Below, piece by piece: positions 22,253 to 34,400 of a stretch of 64,000 bases of DNA. The stretch is from Micromussa lordhowensis (Eukaryota > Cnidaria > Anthozoa > Scleractinia > Lobophylliidae). Within the stretch, counting starts at the first letter, position 1. The number at the start of each line of letters is the position of its first letter. The notes under the pieces were generated by a model, which did no database searches, was not told the DNA's origin, and worked only from the letters and a program-made list of their open reading frames with translations. The DNA is taken from positions 14,984,041 to 15,048,040 of the forward strand of contig OZ026607.1 in the NCBI GenBank assembly GCA_964020085.1. Direction: 5' to 3'. The position numbers and the translations under genes were made by a program.

Positions 22253-23168
22253 GCTGGTGGTAAAAACGTAGACAAGCTTGTATAGAGCTTTGATTCCACA
22301 AGGTATCGGCAGTATTTCGCCCAGGCATCCAATCGCGAGTTCAGTGGAAAGGGATGGCGAATTCTGGCTGCCATACACAAGTTGCAAAAGATTTACGTCG
22401 CGAAGAACAGACGAACGATACACAAGCGAAAAAATGCCAGTGTCAATGTATGAAATGCGATCAGAGTTCCATAGGAAAATCCCTACTCTGAAGACAACCA
22501 GCTTACGACAAAACAATAAGGGCCCAGTTTTAAGTTTTTTAGCACTTAGAAATATACTTAATAGTGAATTGAAAGAAATACTTGGTTTTAGAAAAGCAAG
22601 GCAGGATACATGGCAAACTTGTGACAATAATATAAATGTAAGTCGAATGAAGAAATGAAGAAAATTACCGCCAAAATTAAGTTTGGAATTTGTATTATGC
22701 TGTTTGCCAATGAGTTTTTGAATGTTTTCAATGGTGGTTTTTACGCTACGATTTTTCTTTTTCACTAAAAACGTCACTGTTGTTTTGTTCCTCTTTTATT
22801 CGATTATTCGTTGCGAATTATTGTGTCGTTCCGTATGGTGTTATGCGAACTTCGGTTCTGTTATTCGTGTTTCGAGTAATGTTCATCAGAAAACTTGACC
22901 GCTATGATCTGGCGCGGGTGATAAATTAATTATTGATGCTTTTTCCCGAGGAAAGGGAATTTATGCTACTCTAGGTCTCGCAAAGCTGCAAGATGGCGGA
23001 AGTTGTCAATCGTCTTCGAGCATAGGTTAATAAAATTTTGCAACATCTTGCCTGACCAAACTTGGATTCTGATAGCCTGGAATCAGTTCTCTCTCGTTTA
23101 AGTCCAGTGTGTATCGAGCAATCAAGTCTACTGGAAGCGGAGCAGCGTTTAATTTGCGCGTATTCTTC

Positions 23169-23170
<2 letters not shown>
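22253..23170. other. unassigned stretch with an unrecognised 126-residue open frame
   Basis: A plus-strand frame at 22278-22658 and a longer overlapping minus-strand frame (22244-22777) are open, but neither shows a domain I recognise, a start context or splice signals. They overlap each other, so at most one could be real. No RNA gene was seen. Confidence 0.25.

Positions 23171-23241
<71 letters not shown>
23171..23241. repeat. (ATT)n microsatellite
   Basis: About 23 uninterrupted ATT units, directly joined to the 5' end of the retroelement fragment that follows. The reading frame of the element runs straight into it. Confidence 0.95.
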
Positions 23242-24370
23242 CGAAGATCTCCTAGAGCCTCTAGAACGCGCGATTTCCAATGTACTGATACCTTCAATGG
23301 TGGATCACAAGTGTACACAGCTCGAGCGGGACATCCTTTCACTTCCGGTACGTCTTGGAGGCTTAGGATTTACGAATCCCACTCAGAGTGCGAATGCCGA
23401 GTTTCAAGCCTCTGTTAATGTAACTGCTCCCCTTACTGAACGGATTATGTCACAGCTACATGAACCACCCGACGAAGCTGAAGTCATATTATTACAACAA
23501 AAGGCAAAGAAAGAAAAGGAGGAAAGATTACTCAAGCGATCGGACGAGTGGAGGAATTCTCTACCCGAAAGAACGAAAAGAGCTGTCAGTTTAACTAGAG
23601 AGAAGGGAGCTTCAAATTGGTTAACAGTAATTCCCAATAAGGACATGGACTTTGACCTAAACAAGAGAGAATTCAAAGATGCTATCCACCTAAGGTATGA
23701 TTGGGAAGTAACAGGCACACCCACTGTTTGTGTCTGTGGAGAACGCTTTAGTGTGGATCATGCTATGATCTGCAAACGCGGTGGCTTTATTATTCAACGT
23801 CACAATGAGCTACGGGACCTCGAAGCTGATTTACTTGACCTAGTCTGCAATGATGTAGAAACAGAACCAGTCCTGCAAGAAATTACCGGAGAGACTTTAA
23901 ACAGCGGTGCAAATTTGGCCTGTGACGCCCGCCTCGACATCCATGCACGTGGATTTTGGGAGAGACAGAAGTCGACCTTTTTCGATATAAGAGTATGCCA
24001 TCCAAACGCCGACTCATATAAAGATCGTACGCCAGAACAAGTGTATCGCCTTCACGAAAACGAGAAGAAAAGAATGTATGAAAGACGAGTCCTGGAAGTC
24101 GAACAAGCGTCCTTTACGCCACTAGTATTCACCACAACAGGAGGTATGGGACGCGAATGCCTAAGATATCATAGCCGACTCGCAGAACTGATATCCGTAG
24201 AGAAAGGCAAAGACTATGCAAAGACATTGACGTGGATAAGAGGAAAAGTTTCCTTCTCTATCTTAAGATCAGCGCTTCTCTGCCTCAGAGGCTCCAGATC
24301 AAATAGGAGAAGAACAAATGTCAAAGACATTGATGTAGAGGTTGAACTTGCTAGATCTCATGCGCGCTAA
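23242..24370 (+). pseudogene. C-terminal part of a non-LTR retroelement polyprotein (restriction-like endonuclease type)
   Basis: The open frame starts right after the (ATT)n tract with [11 protein letters not shown] and runs to a stop at 24370, about 375 residues without a break. Visible parts are an RT thumb/linker ([12 protein letters not shown]), a zinc-knuckle-like C-x-C-x7-H-x3-C ([16 protein letters not shown]), an RHN motif, and an acidic endonuclease-like stretch with LDI followed about 15 residues later by FFDIRV. A conserved tail follows ([28 protein letters not shown]). These match the C-terminal half of RLE-type LINE proteins. The RT catalytic part is missing (5' truncation at the microsatellite). 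Family placement within the RLE LINEs is inference. Confidence 0.7.
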
Positions 24371-24595
24371 ATGACTTCTTAATTCTTTTTTTTTTTAGTT
24401 TATATTTTATAATAAATGTATAAGAATAGAGAAACTTATAATATTGCCCGATTTAATAATTTGCTATTCTTACTGTTTTTAATAATTTATAATGATGATA
24501 ATAATAATAATATTAATAATTACTCAAATGTTCTTTTAGCCTTTTAAATTTTGTAAGCAATTATTGTAAAGTTTTAATAAAGTTTATTATTTTCT
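24371..24595 (+). other. 3' untranslated tail of the RLE element
   Basis: AT-rich tail ending in ttttaataaagtttattat and running into the next (ATT)n tract, as expected for a LINE 3' end with a simple-repeat border. Confidence 0.5.
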
Positions 24596-24641
24596 ATTAT
24601 TATTATTATTATTATTGTTATTGTTATTATTATTATTATAG
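24596..24641. repeat. (ATT)n microsatellite
   Basis: Imperfect ATT/GTT run at the joint between the RLE element tail and the left end of the first segmental-duplication unit. Confidence 0.9.
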
Positions 24642-25693
24642 TCATTCCAGTTCTTCCCCTTTAAAAGCAGCAGGAAATGAATATAACACAAAACACACAG
24701 CAGTACTTTGTTTATAGATTTAAGGTTAAATACATAAGTAAATAAATAAGCAGAAAAATAAAAAAAATTGATACGGAGAAAATTCTATAGAAACAATGCT
24801 CGCGAGACGAAATTGCGAAAAATGGTTTCTCGACAACTTAAAGTGATTCGTATGTGAACAATATTGAAGCGTTAGAACAATGTTCATAACAACTTATAGG
24901 AAGATCTAGACGTTTTGACAGCCGAATTATCTGTTAAGTACATAGTATAAACAACATAATAAACACTTGTTGACAAGAGGACCTTTGCTCATCAGCTATA
25001 AAAAAGAGAAAGGTATCTTCTGAATGGTCCATTCTGCACAATAACAATAATGGTTTCTCTTATGCCATAGGAGATTCCATCTCCTTGGAATACTGATGGT
25101 CCTTATCGACAGATGTTAATTCTGGGAAACAATTTTCAAGAACTGTATTCGCCTTTTTTTACCTCCAGAGAACACCAGATGTGGGAACTGTATCCCACCC
25201 GTAGAAAATCCTGGCTACCCGGCTTCAGCATGTGCTATGGATAAATTTATATGTGTATATTTCAATTAATTCACGAAAGCAATCCGAATTCTTTTGTTTC
25301 AACGCGCTAACTCTAATAAATATTGATGGCCCTTATCGACAGATGAGAATGCTGGGCAACAATTTTCAAGAACTGTATTCGCCTTTTTTTTACCCCCAGA
25401 GAACACCAGATCATGGGGTGGGAACTGTATCTTACTCGTAAAAGATCCTAGCTACCCGGTGGCTACAATCCACTCAACGGATCGTCTGTGAACAGTGCCA
25501 ATGTCGGACGCATCTCAAGCTTGTGCTCTCGATAATTTACATGTGTATTTTGAAATTAATTCACGAAGGCAATCCGAATTCTTTTGTTTCAACACGTTAA
25601 TTCTTAAAAATTATAAGTTTCTCAATGCAACGGCACAGATGGCTGACCCCTTATGGCACATATTTTCATGTTTCCAACCTTTAAATTAACAAT

Positions 25694-25861
25694 AAAGAAA
25701 CCTCGACTGTGCTCTGTTCTGTTGTAAAGCATGCAGGAAGCGATAGAGCACGAAAGAAGTGTAGGGGGAAACACGAGACGTATTCTAGTGTTTTTTTCCT
25801 ACTTCTTGAGTGCTTTATCGCTTACTAAGTGCTTTACAACAGGAAAGGGCACAATCGAGGC
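25694..25861. repeat. diverged inverted repeat (~68-bp arms)
   Basis: The left arm cctcgactgtgctctgttct...ttgtaaagcatg...agcgatagagcac is mirrored by gtgctttatcgcttact...tgctttacaacagg...cacaatcgagg. The arms differ at many positions. It is probably an old MITE-like foldback element; it is absent from unit 2 of the duplication. Confidence 0.65.
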
Positions 25862-26754
25862 TGCTTTTTTTGTTTTATGATAAAGAATCTTATGATTTCC
25901 CCACGCATTCGGATGAATTTTCAAGCCAAACTTTATTTTCTAAACGAGGAAAAGTGGCGTCAGCCGTTCTCTGTTCTCCGATAAAGCACACTAATAAGCC
26001 AATCACAGTCCATGTTAGAACAAGCCAAAGTATTTAATTGGCAAACGAGACGACAGTTGTCAATTACAAACTGAACTTACTCTGAGCTTTGAGTATCGAG
26101 TTGCTTTCCAGGAGAGGAACGATGCCTTCAAAGTTCGCTTTCTAGTTAAATTCTTAACTAAGGATTTACAGGCTTCTACTTCAAAAGAATTCGACCGCAT
26201 TGCGGCTCACAAAGAACGTGCACCGTTTCAAATGAAAATTAAAAAACAAGGAGCTCAAGATTGCGGATGAAAATGCGGAATGCTGAGTGGAATTTAAAAG
26301 GAATTTAAAGTTGCTCACGGCTTGCAGCCGCTTGCAGCAAGATTACCTGAACTAGCGTCAAAGTTGGAAAAACTAGATTGCTCTCTGTTTTCCCCAACAA
26401 ACAGTGAAAGATATTTAGATATTTTCACTAGTGTTTTCATCTAACGTGGCGTCTTGAATTTTAAAAGTCACTGACTGGAAATATTGAGAATGACTGGCCA
26501 GGTTCCAGAAATCAAAAACCCTGAAACATTGTCTAAAGAACGCTTTTCGGGAACTAATTTCAAAAATATCTTTTCGATTTTCTAACAATTTTAAAGTCTG
26601 AAAATTTCGCAAAAAACGAAGATACAACTTTTAGCCTCATTAAATAGGCACAAAATATCTGGAAAATTGGAAAAGTTGTCAGTATTCGCATTGAAAAAAT
26701 TAAAAAAAAAATAGAACGCCGCATCAACTTAGCATAAGAGCCTTCCTTATATTC

Positions 26755-27655
26755 TATGTAGTAAAAAGAATAATATTATACTTCTAGGTGTAGTGTTAGA
26801 TTCCAAGCTAAATTTCTCTGAGCATATAATCTCGATCTGTAAAAAGGCCAGCCAGAGAATTGGCGTTCTAATGAGACTACGTAATTTAATTCCTATGAAA
26901 TCTAAGTTAATATTGTTCAAAAGTGCGATATTACCATTCCATTGTCATCTAGTGTGGCATTTTTGCAAAGCGAGCGACACTCGAAAGCTTGAAAGACTAC
27001 AAGAAAGAGGACTTAAGGCGGTTTTCAAGGACAATAATTCCAGTTATGAACAATTATTAGAGAAGGCAGATCTGCCTACCCTACTAAATAGACGCTTACA
27101 GGATCTTCGCATCCTTATGTATAAAGTAAAGCATAAACTGTGCCCTGCATATATAAGTAACAACTTTAAAGAACCAAATAGTAATTACAATCTGAGGTAG
27201 GCAGATTTCTCTATACCCAGGTATTAAACAGTTACCTACGGCAAGCATTCTATTAGATATCTAGGGCCTAGGCTATGGACAAAACTACCCGAGAGTATCA
27301 GGGACGTCATAACCCTGATGTCGTTCAAAGGCAAGATCCGCCAACTTAATACAAGTGAACTTTTAGATGATGGCTGCGCAGGCTGCAGCCTCTGCTCTTC
27401 TTGACTTCTATATATTTTTTATTATAATCCCGTAATTAGATAACTATATTTTTACTTTATTAGATAACTGTATGTTTTTACTACAAATCCCGTAATTAGA
27501 TAACTGTAAATATTTACCTATCACTTATATAGCATTTAGTTTGTTAATTTTTTTTCCTAATTGGTGTCCCCAAATTAGTAAGGGATTCTTTTTCCCTAGC
27601 TAGATGGCCTTTGACACTTTAATAAAGTTTCTATATCTATCTGTCTATCTATCTG
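26755..27655 (+). mobile_element. 5'-truncated jockey/CR1/L2-like LINE
   Basis: The encoded part from 26790 reads LGVVLDSKLNFSEHI, then CKKASQRIGVLMRLRNLIP, LERLQERGLKAVF and LPTLLNRRLQDLRILMYKV. This is the RT thumb/C-terminal region of APE-type LINEs. The frame stops near 27200, but homologous residues continue in another frame (KHSIRYLGPRLWTKLPESI), so it is frameshifted. The 3' tail from gtgtccccaaattagta to gacactttaataaagtttct ends in a short (TATC)n run. The tail matches the SINE at 10912-11190. Only about 0.9 kb of a multi-kb element remains. Confidence 0.85.
26793..27400 (+). pseudogene. LINE reverse transcriptase C-terminal fragment, frameshifted
   Basis: About 135 codons are open from 26793, with a frame shift near 27200. 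The segment lacks the catalytic RT domain and the AP endonuclease. It lies in the inserted middle of duplication unit 1, so it arrived after the duplication or was lost from unit 2. Confidence 0.75.
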
Positions 27656-28359
27656 TTTGTCAATTTTCCAATGATTTTGAAGGGTTCCGTTGACTGTCTT
27701 TTCAAACCCCTATAAAAACCGCAAACATTGCATAGTTTTACGGGCTTAGAACGCACCTTGCTATTTCAGATATGGAGCTAAAACAAGTACTGTGAAAAAG
27801 GGTGTCCTTTCTACCCATAATAATATATTTGGGTAATCTAGGTTCACCCAGGTAAAATGCCAAAGTTCGCGACGTCAGTCTCTTCTCAAATTTGCATAAT
27901 GCCGTATATATGTTCAAAGAGCTGTATTGTTGAGCACCCTAGTTTGTTTTTGTTCCACTTGTGGGCCAAACTTTATGGGAAAGATACAAAACGAGAGTTG
28001 ATCCATGTCTTTACTCCAACATGGTCTTGTTATTTCACGCAAGGTACATAAAACTCTAGAAAAAGCCCAAAATACAAGTTAAACGTTGTATTGACTAAAC
28101 ACGCTACAGGCGTATAACAACGGAAATGGTGAAATGTACCCCGTTATATGTATTTTCAATTAGCTTCAATTAAAATTTCTAGATTATCAAGGCTTAGACA
28201 TTCGCTTATAATAGAAACATATATGGGTTAGTTTGTCCCGCTATTGAACACTCGATAAGTCTTCAAATATTAGAATGTAGAGTGGTCTTTTAAAGTAAAT
28301 TTTAGCAGCTGTCTCGAAATTGATCTTGATGGAAAATCAGTGAATGACCCGAAGAGGTT

Positions 28360-31300
28360 TTATTAACGTGATCAAGCTTGAGCAATCAAACAGATTTTCT
28401 TTAAAAACAGAGTAAGACTGTCTATCCCGCGGTCTGACCTCAATTGGAATTTGGCCCAGTCCAAACGTCGTCTTTTTGCCGCGCGGAACTTTGCAATATA
28501 AAATGCGTCATTTTTTCGCTCTCAGTTTTTTGTTTTCACCACACGATATTTAGGACCGAAATGATCTCTTTTAATTAAGGGCGGAAATGGTCAAAAGAAT
28601 CTGCTTCCACATCATCAAGTTTGCAAAAGCAATATTTTCTCTCCACTGCCCTTCTAACAAAAACGCCTTTTCTTTGGGTCTTTAAATGTACTAAAAATTT
28701 CTGGTATTCGTGATTGCCTGGTATGCCGCACTTTTTCCTTGGAACATCACCACCAACAGAGTAACAGCAATCGTGGTGTGATCTGATTTGGAGTGAAATC
28801 TGAACGAGACACGAAATTTGATATGGGTGATACAAAATATACTAGCAGTAGCCACAAGTCATACGCTGGCATGGAATCTTTGGTCAAGGTGTTCCTTATT
28901 TAGTGAAAAAGATGTGCCATTGCTTTCAAAGAGAAAAGATAAGAGTAATATATGATTTTGAGGAGACAGAGAAAAATATGTCGGCTTTCACCATTTGAGC
29001 GACGCTATTGTAAATCAAGTCGGCGAGGTGAAAATGATTTGTTAGGACGCCGCCGAGTTGTTTGATGAAATCTGTTCAGCAAATGTAAGGCGTTGGATAC
29101 AGAACAAAATGAAGCTTCGACGCCAAACGAGCTAGGTCGAGCTACGCTAATCAACCCTCAAGGAATTGATCATCTTATTGTATGATGCGCCTTTCGGGAC
29201 ACCACGTCAGTTCAATAATTAAAAGTATAACCAGCAGGTTTGTATGCATAGCGTTCGCTCTCGTTCAAATTTACTACATTTATACTGATAAGCTAACCGG
29301 AGCTTATCTGTACTATACATACTTTAAACTTGAGTATAATAATGCCGCATCTCTAAAAACAACGACTTTTGAGACACTACATTTTATATATGAATTGAAC
29401 AGGGTGTAAATGTAACTCATTAATTACTGACAAAGAACAAATTAGCAGAAAATGAGTTAACCTAGTTTTATTGTTAAGGGCTAGAACTGTACTGGGTAGA
29501 AATATTGTGCCATTTCTCGCTTTGCTTTAGCTTTCAATGGGTGATTCAACCCGCGGACGTACGTACATGCGGTAGGAATAGATGCCTTCCCTTGCGAATC
29601 TGTACATTTAATAAGTATACTGGCTTGATTTTGTATTAGTTTCCATTATTTAATTTCTTGTCTTTTTTCTTGAAAGTGTGCCAGATGTCGGCGGAATCGG
29701 TGAGGTACATAAGACTCGCCTGCATTCCTCTCGCACCGACTTTCCCTTATTAGGAGCACAAACAACTCATATATTATATTGTAGTACGTGAGCAATTAAA
29801 TGTTGTACAACTCTCCCGAAAAGGACCCATTTAAATCTTGCGTGATCAAGATTCAGTGTTTTAGTCAAGTGAAAGGGAGTTTTGATATGGCTGTGTACAT
29901 GTAGTCAAAACATGCAGTTCAAGGTTACGCCACAGCTGATTAAATTCCCGTTTAGTTCAAAAGTTAATTCCATCAAATGATGAGCCATGGTGAATATTGT
30001 TAAGGACATCACGTGTCAATAACCTTGCTAACCAAGAAACCGACGCGGAATGAAAGGGGAATAAACAAGCTGTTTTACCATGATGGTAAAAGAAGTCAAT
30101 GCTAAAGCTCGGCTAGTCGGTCTACTGAAATTCGACAGTTACATACATAACATTATATATTGCTTTTTAGGCTTTTGGTCACTAAAATGTTTAGTCTAGG
30201 CTCCAACCACACCGCATTTTCAATCAGCACACGTGCACATGCTGGAAACGTTTAAGTTTAAAGAGCGAGATAAACTGTCTCGCTTATCTTTTAATTTAAG
30301 GTAATTGGGTTTCGATAAGTCCCCCAAGTGAATGACCTAAATTAAGACCTTTTTTCGACATTGTTTCCAAGCGGCAAGTTACAGTGCTGCCTGCTCAACG
30401 TATTTCCTTTTTGTTAAGAATTTCAACTTCTGACCTTTATCAACGGCTTTATGAATACAAAATATACCTTTATCTTGACAACAGAGATTAGCGGTAGAAA
30501 GTGAAAGCGTTTGTGATCATGATTATCAATCTACTCTTTCGAGCCACGTAAAATTGATCCGGAATGTCATGCAGTGATGATCGCAGTCATAAGTTTACAA
30601 AAAACAAATGGTAGTCTGAGAAACCATTAATCAAAGACATATGCTGTGTTGAGGGAAACAGGGCTCAATTGAGCAAAAAATATATAGAGGATATATCATG
30701 AGGCATCGCTTAAATTTGTCAGATCTATGTTTCTTAATATCATTATTGCTTTCAATAATGTGTTGAGAACAGAGCTGAATTATACCACACGTATAAAATC
30801 CTGACAAGAAACTGATTTTATGCAGCTTTTAAGTCGCGGGGTAGCTGCAGCTTCTAGTTAAATTAGGTTTTGAGCCTACCGACCAACCTCTAACCCTCAC
30901 TGTATGATGATCATCACCTCAAAGGGAGATGAATACACGTATATTACTTCTGTTAGGGAAGGATATCTGTATCTGTGATAGGCCTGAAGTTTGCCAAGAT
31001 CATTTACGCTTGTTAGTCCAGGTTGGGATCACACTTAAAAAATGACTAAATACCTCATACTCATTGAATTCGAGGTCCGTACTGTATGGGTCAGACGCGA
31101 ACCGGGCGGGTCATTAAGGATGCGTAAATGACAGTACGGTCCGAGAAAACGCGGTTATTAAGATCTTTATTATATCTCTAGTGTCGGTGTGTCGGGAACG
31201 ATTTCTATTGACAAGGAATCAAGAGAGTTTCGGACGCACCTCGAAAGCCAAACGAGTCAGTTAACTCGTTTCGGCGATTGCTCACGTAACATTTTTGTAA

Positions 31301-31410
31301 TAAAACAGCTCACCGCTGCCTTTTATGTCATTTGTTCACCCGATAGACAATCTCTATCAAGATCTGTTGGTTGGAAAGAACATACCAAAGTTAGAATGAA
31401 GAAATAGACA
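28360..31410. other. gene-free right part of duplication unit 1
   Basis: Long non-coding DNA with its diverged counterpart at 32980-35650. Shared landmarks include tttctggtattcgtgattgcctgg, ttagtgaaaaagatgtgcca and gtaatgatcgcagtcataagttta-type words. No exon-like open frame is kept in both copies, which argues against a hidden conserved gene. Confidence 0.5.
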
Positions 31411-31411
31411 A

Positions 31412-31465
<54 letters not shown>
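31411..31465. repeat. (ATT)n microsatellite at duplication joint
   Basis: An ATT run of about 18 units exactly between the end of unit 1 (atgaagaaatagaca) and the start of unit 2 (cagtcattctcagttcttcc). Confidence 0.95.
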
Positions 31466-34400
31466 AGTCATTCTCAGTTCTTCCCCTTTAAAAGAAACAG
31501 GAAATGAATATAACACAAAACACACAAGTCATCAGTATTTTGTTTCTGCGTTTAAGGTTAAATACATAAGTAAATAAATAAGCTGATAAATAAAGAAGTT
31601 GATACTTCTATAGAAACAATGCTCGCGAGATGAAATTGCGAAAAATGGTTTGTCGACAACTTAAAGTGATTCGTATGTGAACAATGACAAAGTAATGACT
31701 CGTTTTACCCCCCAGGTATGATACACATCATGACAGCTTAGGATTTCCGGCTGGTACTTGGTTCAAGTGAAATTTCGGGTGTGATGACATTCAGATTTAA
31801 AGCAGAACTCCCCACACTGTCGGCCCATTCACCCTGGTGGTTTGGAAGAGAGCAGATGAAGAAGAAAGACAGCTGTAAAAGGCAAATATCTTACTTTGCG
31901 TTCACCATTATGGCAAGTATTGCACCGCAGAATGTTCTATTTTGTTGTTCTCTTTTGCTTAATTGGCAACTCATTCAGACTCACCTCAAATTCATTCGCA
32001 GAGTGTGGTATATTGTGCATGTCTTAAGGTTGTTGATCATTCAAACCTTTTTTTTTAGCGTCGTGCAACTGAGGTAGGAGATAATTAATATAAATTTAAA
32101 TTTGTGTTCGATCGACACTGACCAATATTGAACGGTTAAAACAATGTTCATAGCAACTTACAGGAAAAGGTTTTGAGAGATGAATTATTTGTTAACTACA
32201 TAGTGTAAACAACATAACAAGCACATGTTTACAAGAGGTTCTCCCTTAATAGTCGATTCTGCACAATAATAGTAATCGTTTTTCTTATGCCAAAGGAGAT
32301 TCCATCTCCTTGGAATCTCCTTGGAATACTGATGGTCCTTATTGACAGATGATAATTCTGGGAAACAATTTTAAAGAACTGTATTCGCTTTTTGTATCCC
32401 AGAGAACACCAGATGTGGGAACTGTATCCCACCCGTAGAAGATCCTGGCTACCAGGCTTCAGCATGTGCTATCGATAAATTTATATGTGCATATTGCAAT
32501 TAATTCAAGAAAGCAATACGAAATCCTTTGTTTCAACGCGTTAACTATAATAAATTATCTAATTGTCTCCGTGCAGCTATATTTACAGCAGACAAATAGC
32601 TTGTTTCCATTACCATTGTCCGAGCCACAGAGGATGATTTGGGGCAAACTTCTCAAAAATTTCGAAGCAAAAAGCCAGCTTACCGTCATAAACCCGTACT
32701 GTTCTCTGATAAAGCACGCTTATTCAGCCAATCAGAGCGCGTGTTACATGTATATGGAAACTTTAATTTGGTTTATAATAAAGACGTTTGATGGCAGTTA
32801 TCAACGCCATTCGTACAAATCAATGACCACCGTTAGAACAAGGCCTTAATTGATTTAGATATCTCATCCTGGGTGTGGCATCAACGTAAATCATATCATA
32901 TGTGTATCGGAGCTAAACTTGGAAAACAATAGAAGTCTGAGGTTAACAAAAAGATCGATGATATCTAACAATAGGAATTTTTAAATTTTTATTAACGTGG
33001 TCAAGCTGGAGCAAGCAAGCAGGTTTTCTTTAAAAAACATTAGATTAATACTGTTTGCTGTCTATCCGGCGATCTGACCTCAACTGGAATTCGGCCTGAT
33101 CCAAACTTCGTGCTTTTGTCGTGCCGAACTCAAGTAAATTTGCACTTTACATGTGTCTTTTTTCCCCTCTCATCTTTTTCGCCACACGATATCCAATTAA
33201 TAGGGGAAATGGTGTAAAGGCAGCACATGATTTCCCCCACCCCCAATGCCCTTATAACAGAAGTACCTTTTCTTCGGGTCTTTAAATGTAGAAAGAATTT
33301 CTGGTATTTGTGATTGCCTGGTACGCCGCACATTTTCCTTGGAATATCACCACCAACAAAGTAACAGCGACCGTAGTGTGATCTGATCTGGGGTAAAATC
33401 TGAACGAGACACGAAATTTGATAATATACCAGCAGTAGTCACAAGTCATATGCTGACATGCAATCTTTGCTCAAGGTGTTCCTTATTTAGTGAAAAAGAT
33501 GTGCCATTGCTTTTAAATGGAAAAAATAAGAGTAATTTATGATTTCGTGGAGACAGAAAAAATATATCGGCTCTCACCATTTGAGCGAGAGAATCGTAAA
33601 TCAAGTCGGTGAAGTCAACTCGTAGAAATTCGCGAATCTGCACATTTAATAAGTATCCTGGCCTGAGTTTGTATTAATTTCCATTATTTCTTGACTTTTT
33701 TTTTTCTTGAAAGTGTGCCAGACGTCGGCGGAATCGGTGAGGTACATGAGACTCGCCTGCATTCCCCTCGCATCGACTTTCTCTTATTAGGAGCAAAAAA
33801 CTGTATATTGTAATACGTGAGGAATTGAATCTTGTACAACTCTTCCGAACAGGACCGTACAACTCTTCCGAACAGGACCTATTTACGGCGTACGTGATCA
33901 AGATTCTGTGTTTCAGTCAAGCAACAGTGATGCCCTCTTTTTATATAGCTGTGTACATGTAGTCAAAACAGTTCAAGGTTACGCGACAGCTGATTAAATT
34001 TCCGTTTAGTCATTAAAGTTTAGGCCATCAAATGATGACCCATGGTGAATATTGCTAAGGATATCACGTGTTAATTACCTTGAGTTAATTAAATAATTAC
34101 GCGGAATAAAAGGGGAATAAAAAGGCTGTTTTACCATGATTGCAGATGCTGAATTTCCATTCCATCGGTTTGTTTTTTAGGGGAGGGGGGAAAGGCATCG
34201 TAATCATTAATTACACCTGACTGAGCACTAAAGAAACAAGCATAATTAAGGAAACCATCGAAAAAGAACCCTCTCGATAAATAAAGAAAATCCATTCAGA
34301 AATGGAAGTTTCTTGTCGGATGTTGAGGTTGCCTTTTACTATGAGTTCAAAGAGCAAGATAAGCTGCCTCGCTAATCTTTTAATTTAAGGTAATTGGTTT

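Larger units (their letters stand above)
24640..31410. repeat. segmental duplication, unit 1
   Basis: The left part 24640-25260 matches 31465-32500, and the right part about 28360-31410 matches about 32980-35650, in the same order and orientation. Landmarks are cagttcttcccctttaaaag, aagtgattcgtatgtgaaca, gaattttcaagaactgtatt-type words, and gtaccgatgaagaaatagaca-type ends. Relative to unit 2 it carries an inserted middle (about 25700-28300, including a LINE fragment) and lacks the FP leader present there. A local tandem duplication (about 25095-25320 and 25321-25600) is also present. No host gene was recognised in it. Confidence 0.85.

Noticed and set aside
22244..22777. 177-residue minus-strand open frame
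   Set aside because: No domain, no family pattern, overlaps another frame of similar quality on the opposite strand, and lies beside a TIR element end.
23062..23418. Open frame with a long poly-tyrosine run
   Set aside because: It is the (ATT)n microsatellite read as TAT; the flanking residues match no family. The real frame here is the retroelement frame that reads the tract as ATT.
28575..28835. 86-residue minus-strand frame kept in part at 33130-33333
   Set aside because: The second copy has a different frame and stops; only the nucleotide duplication is conserved, not the protein.
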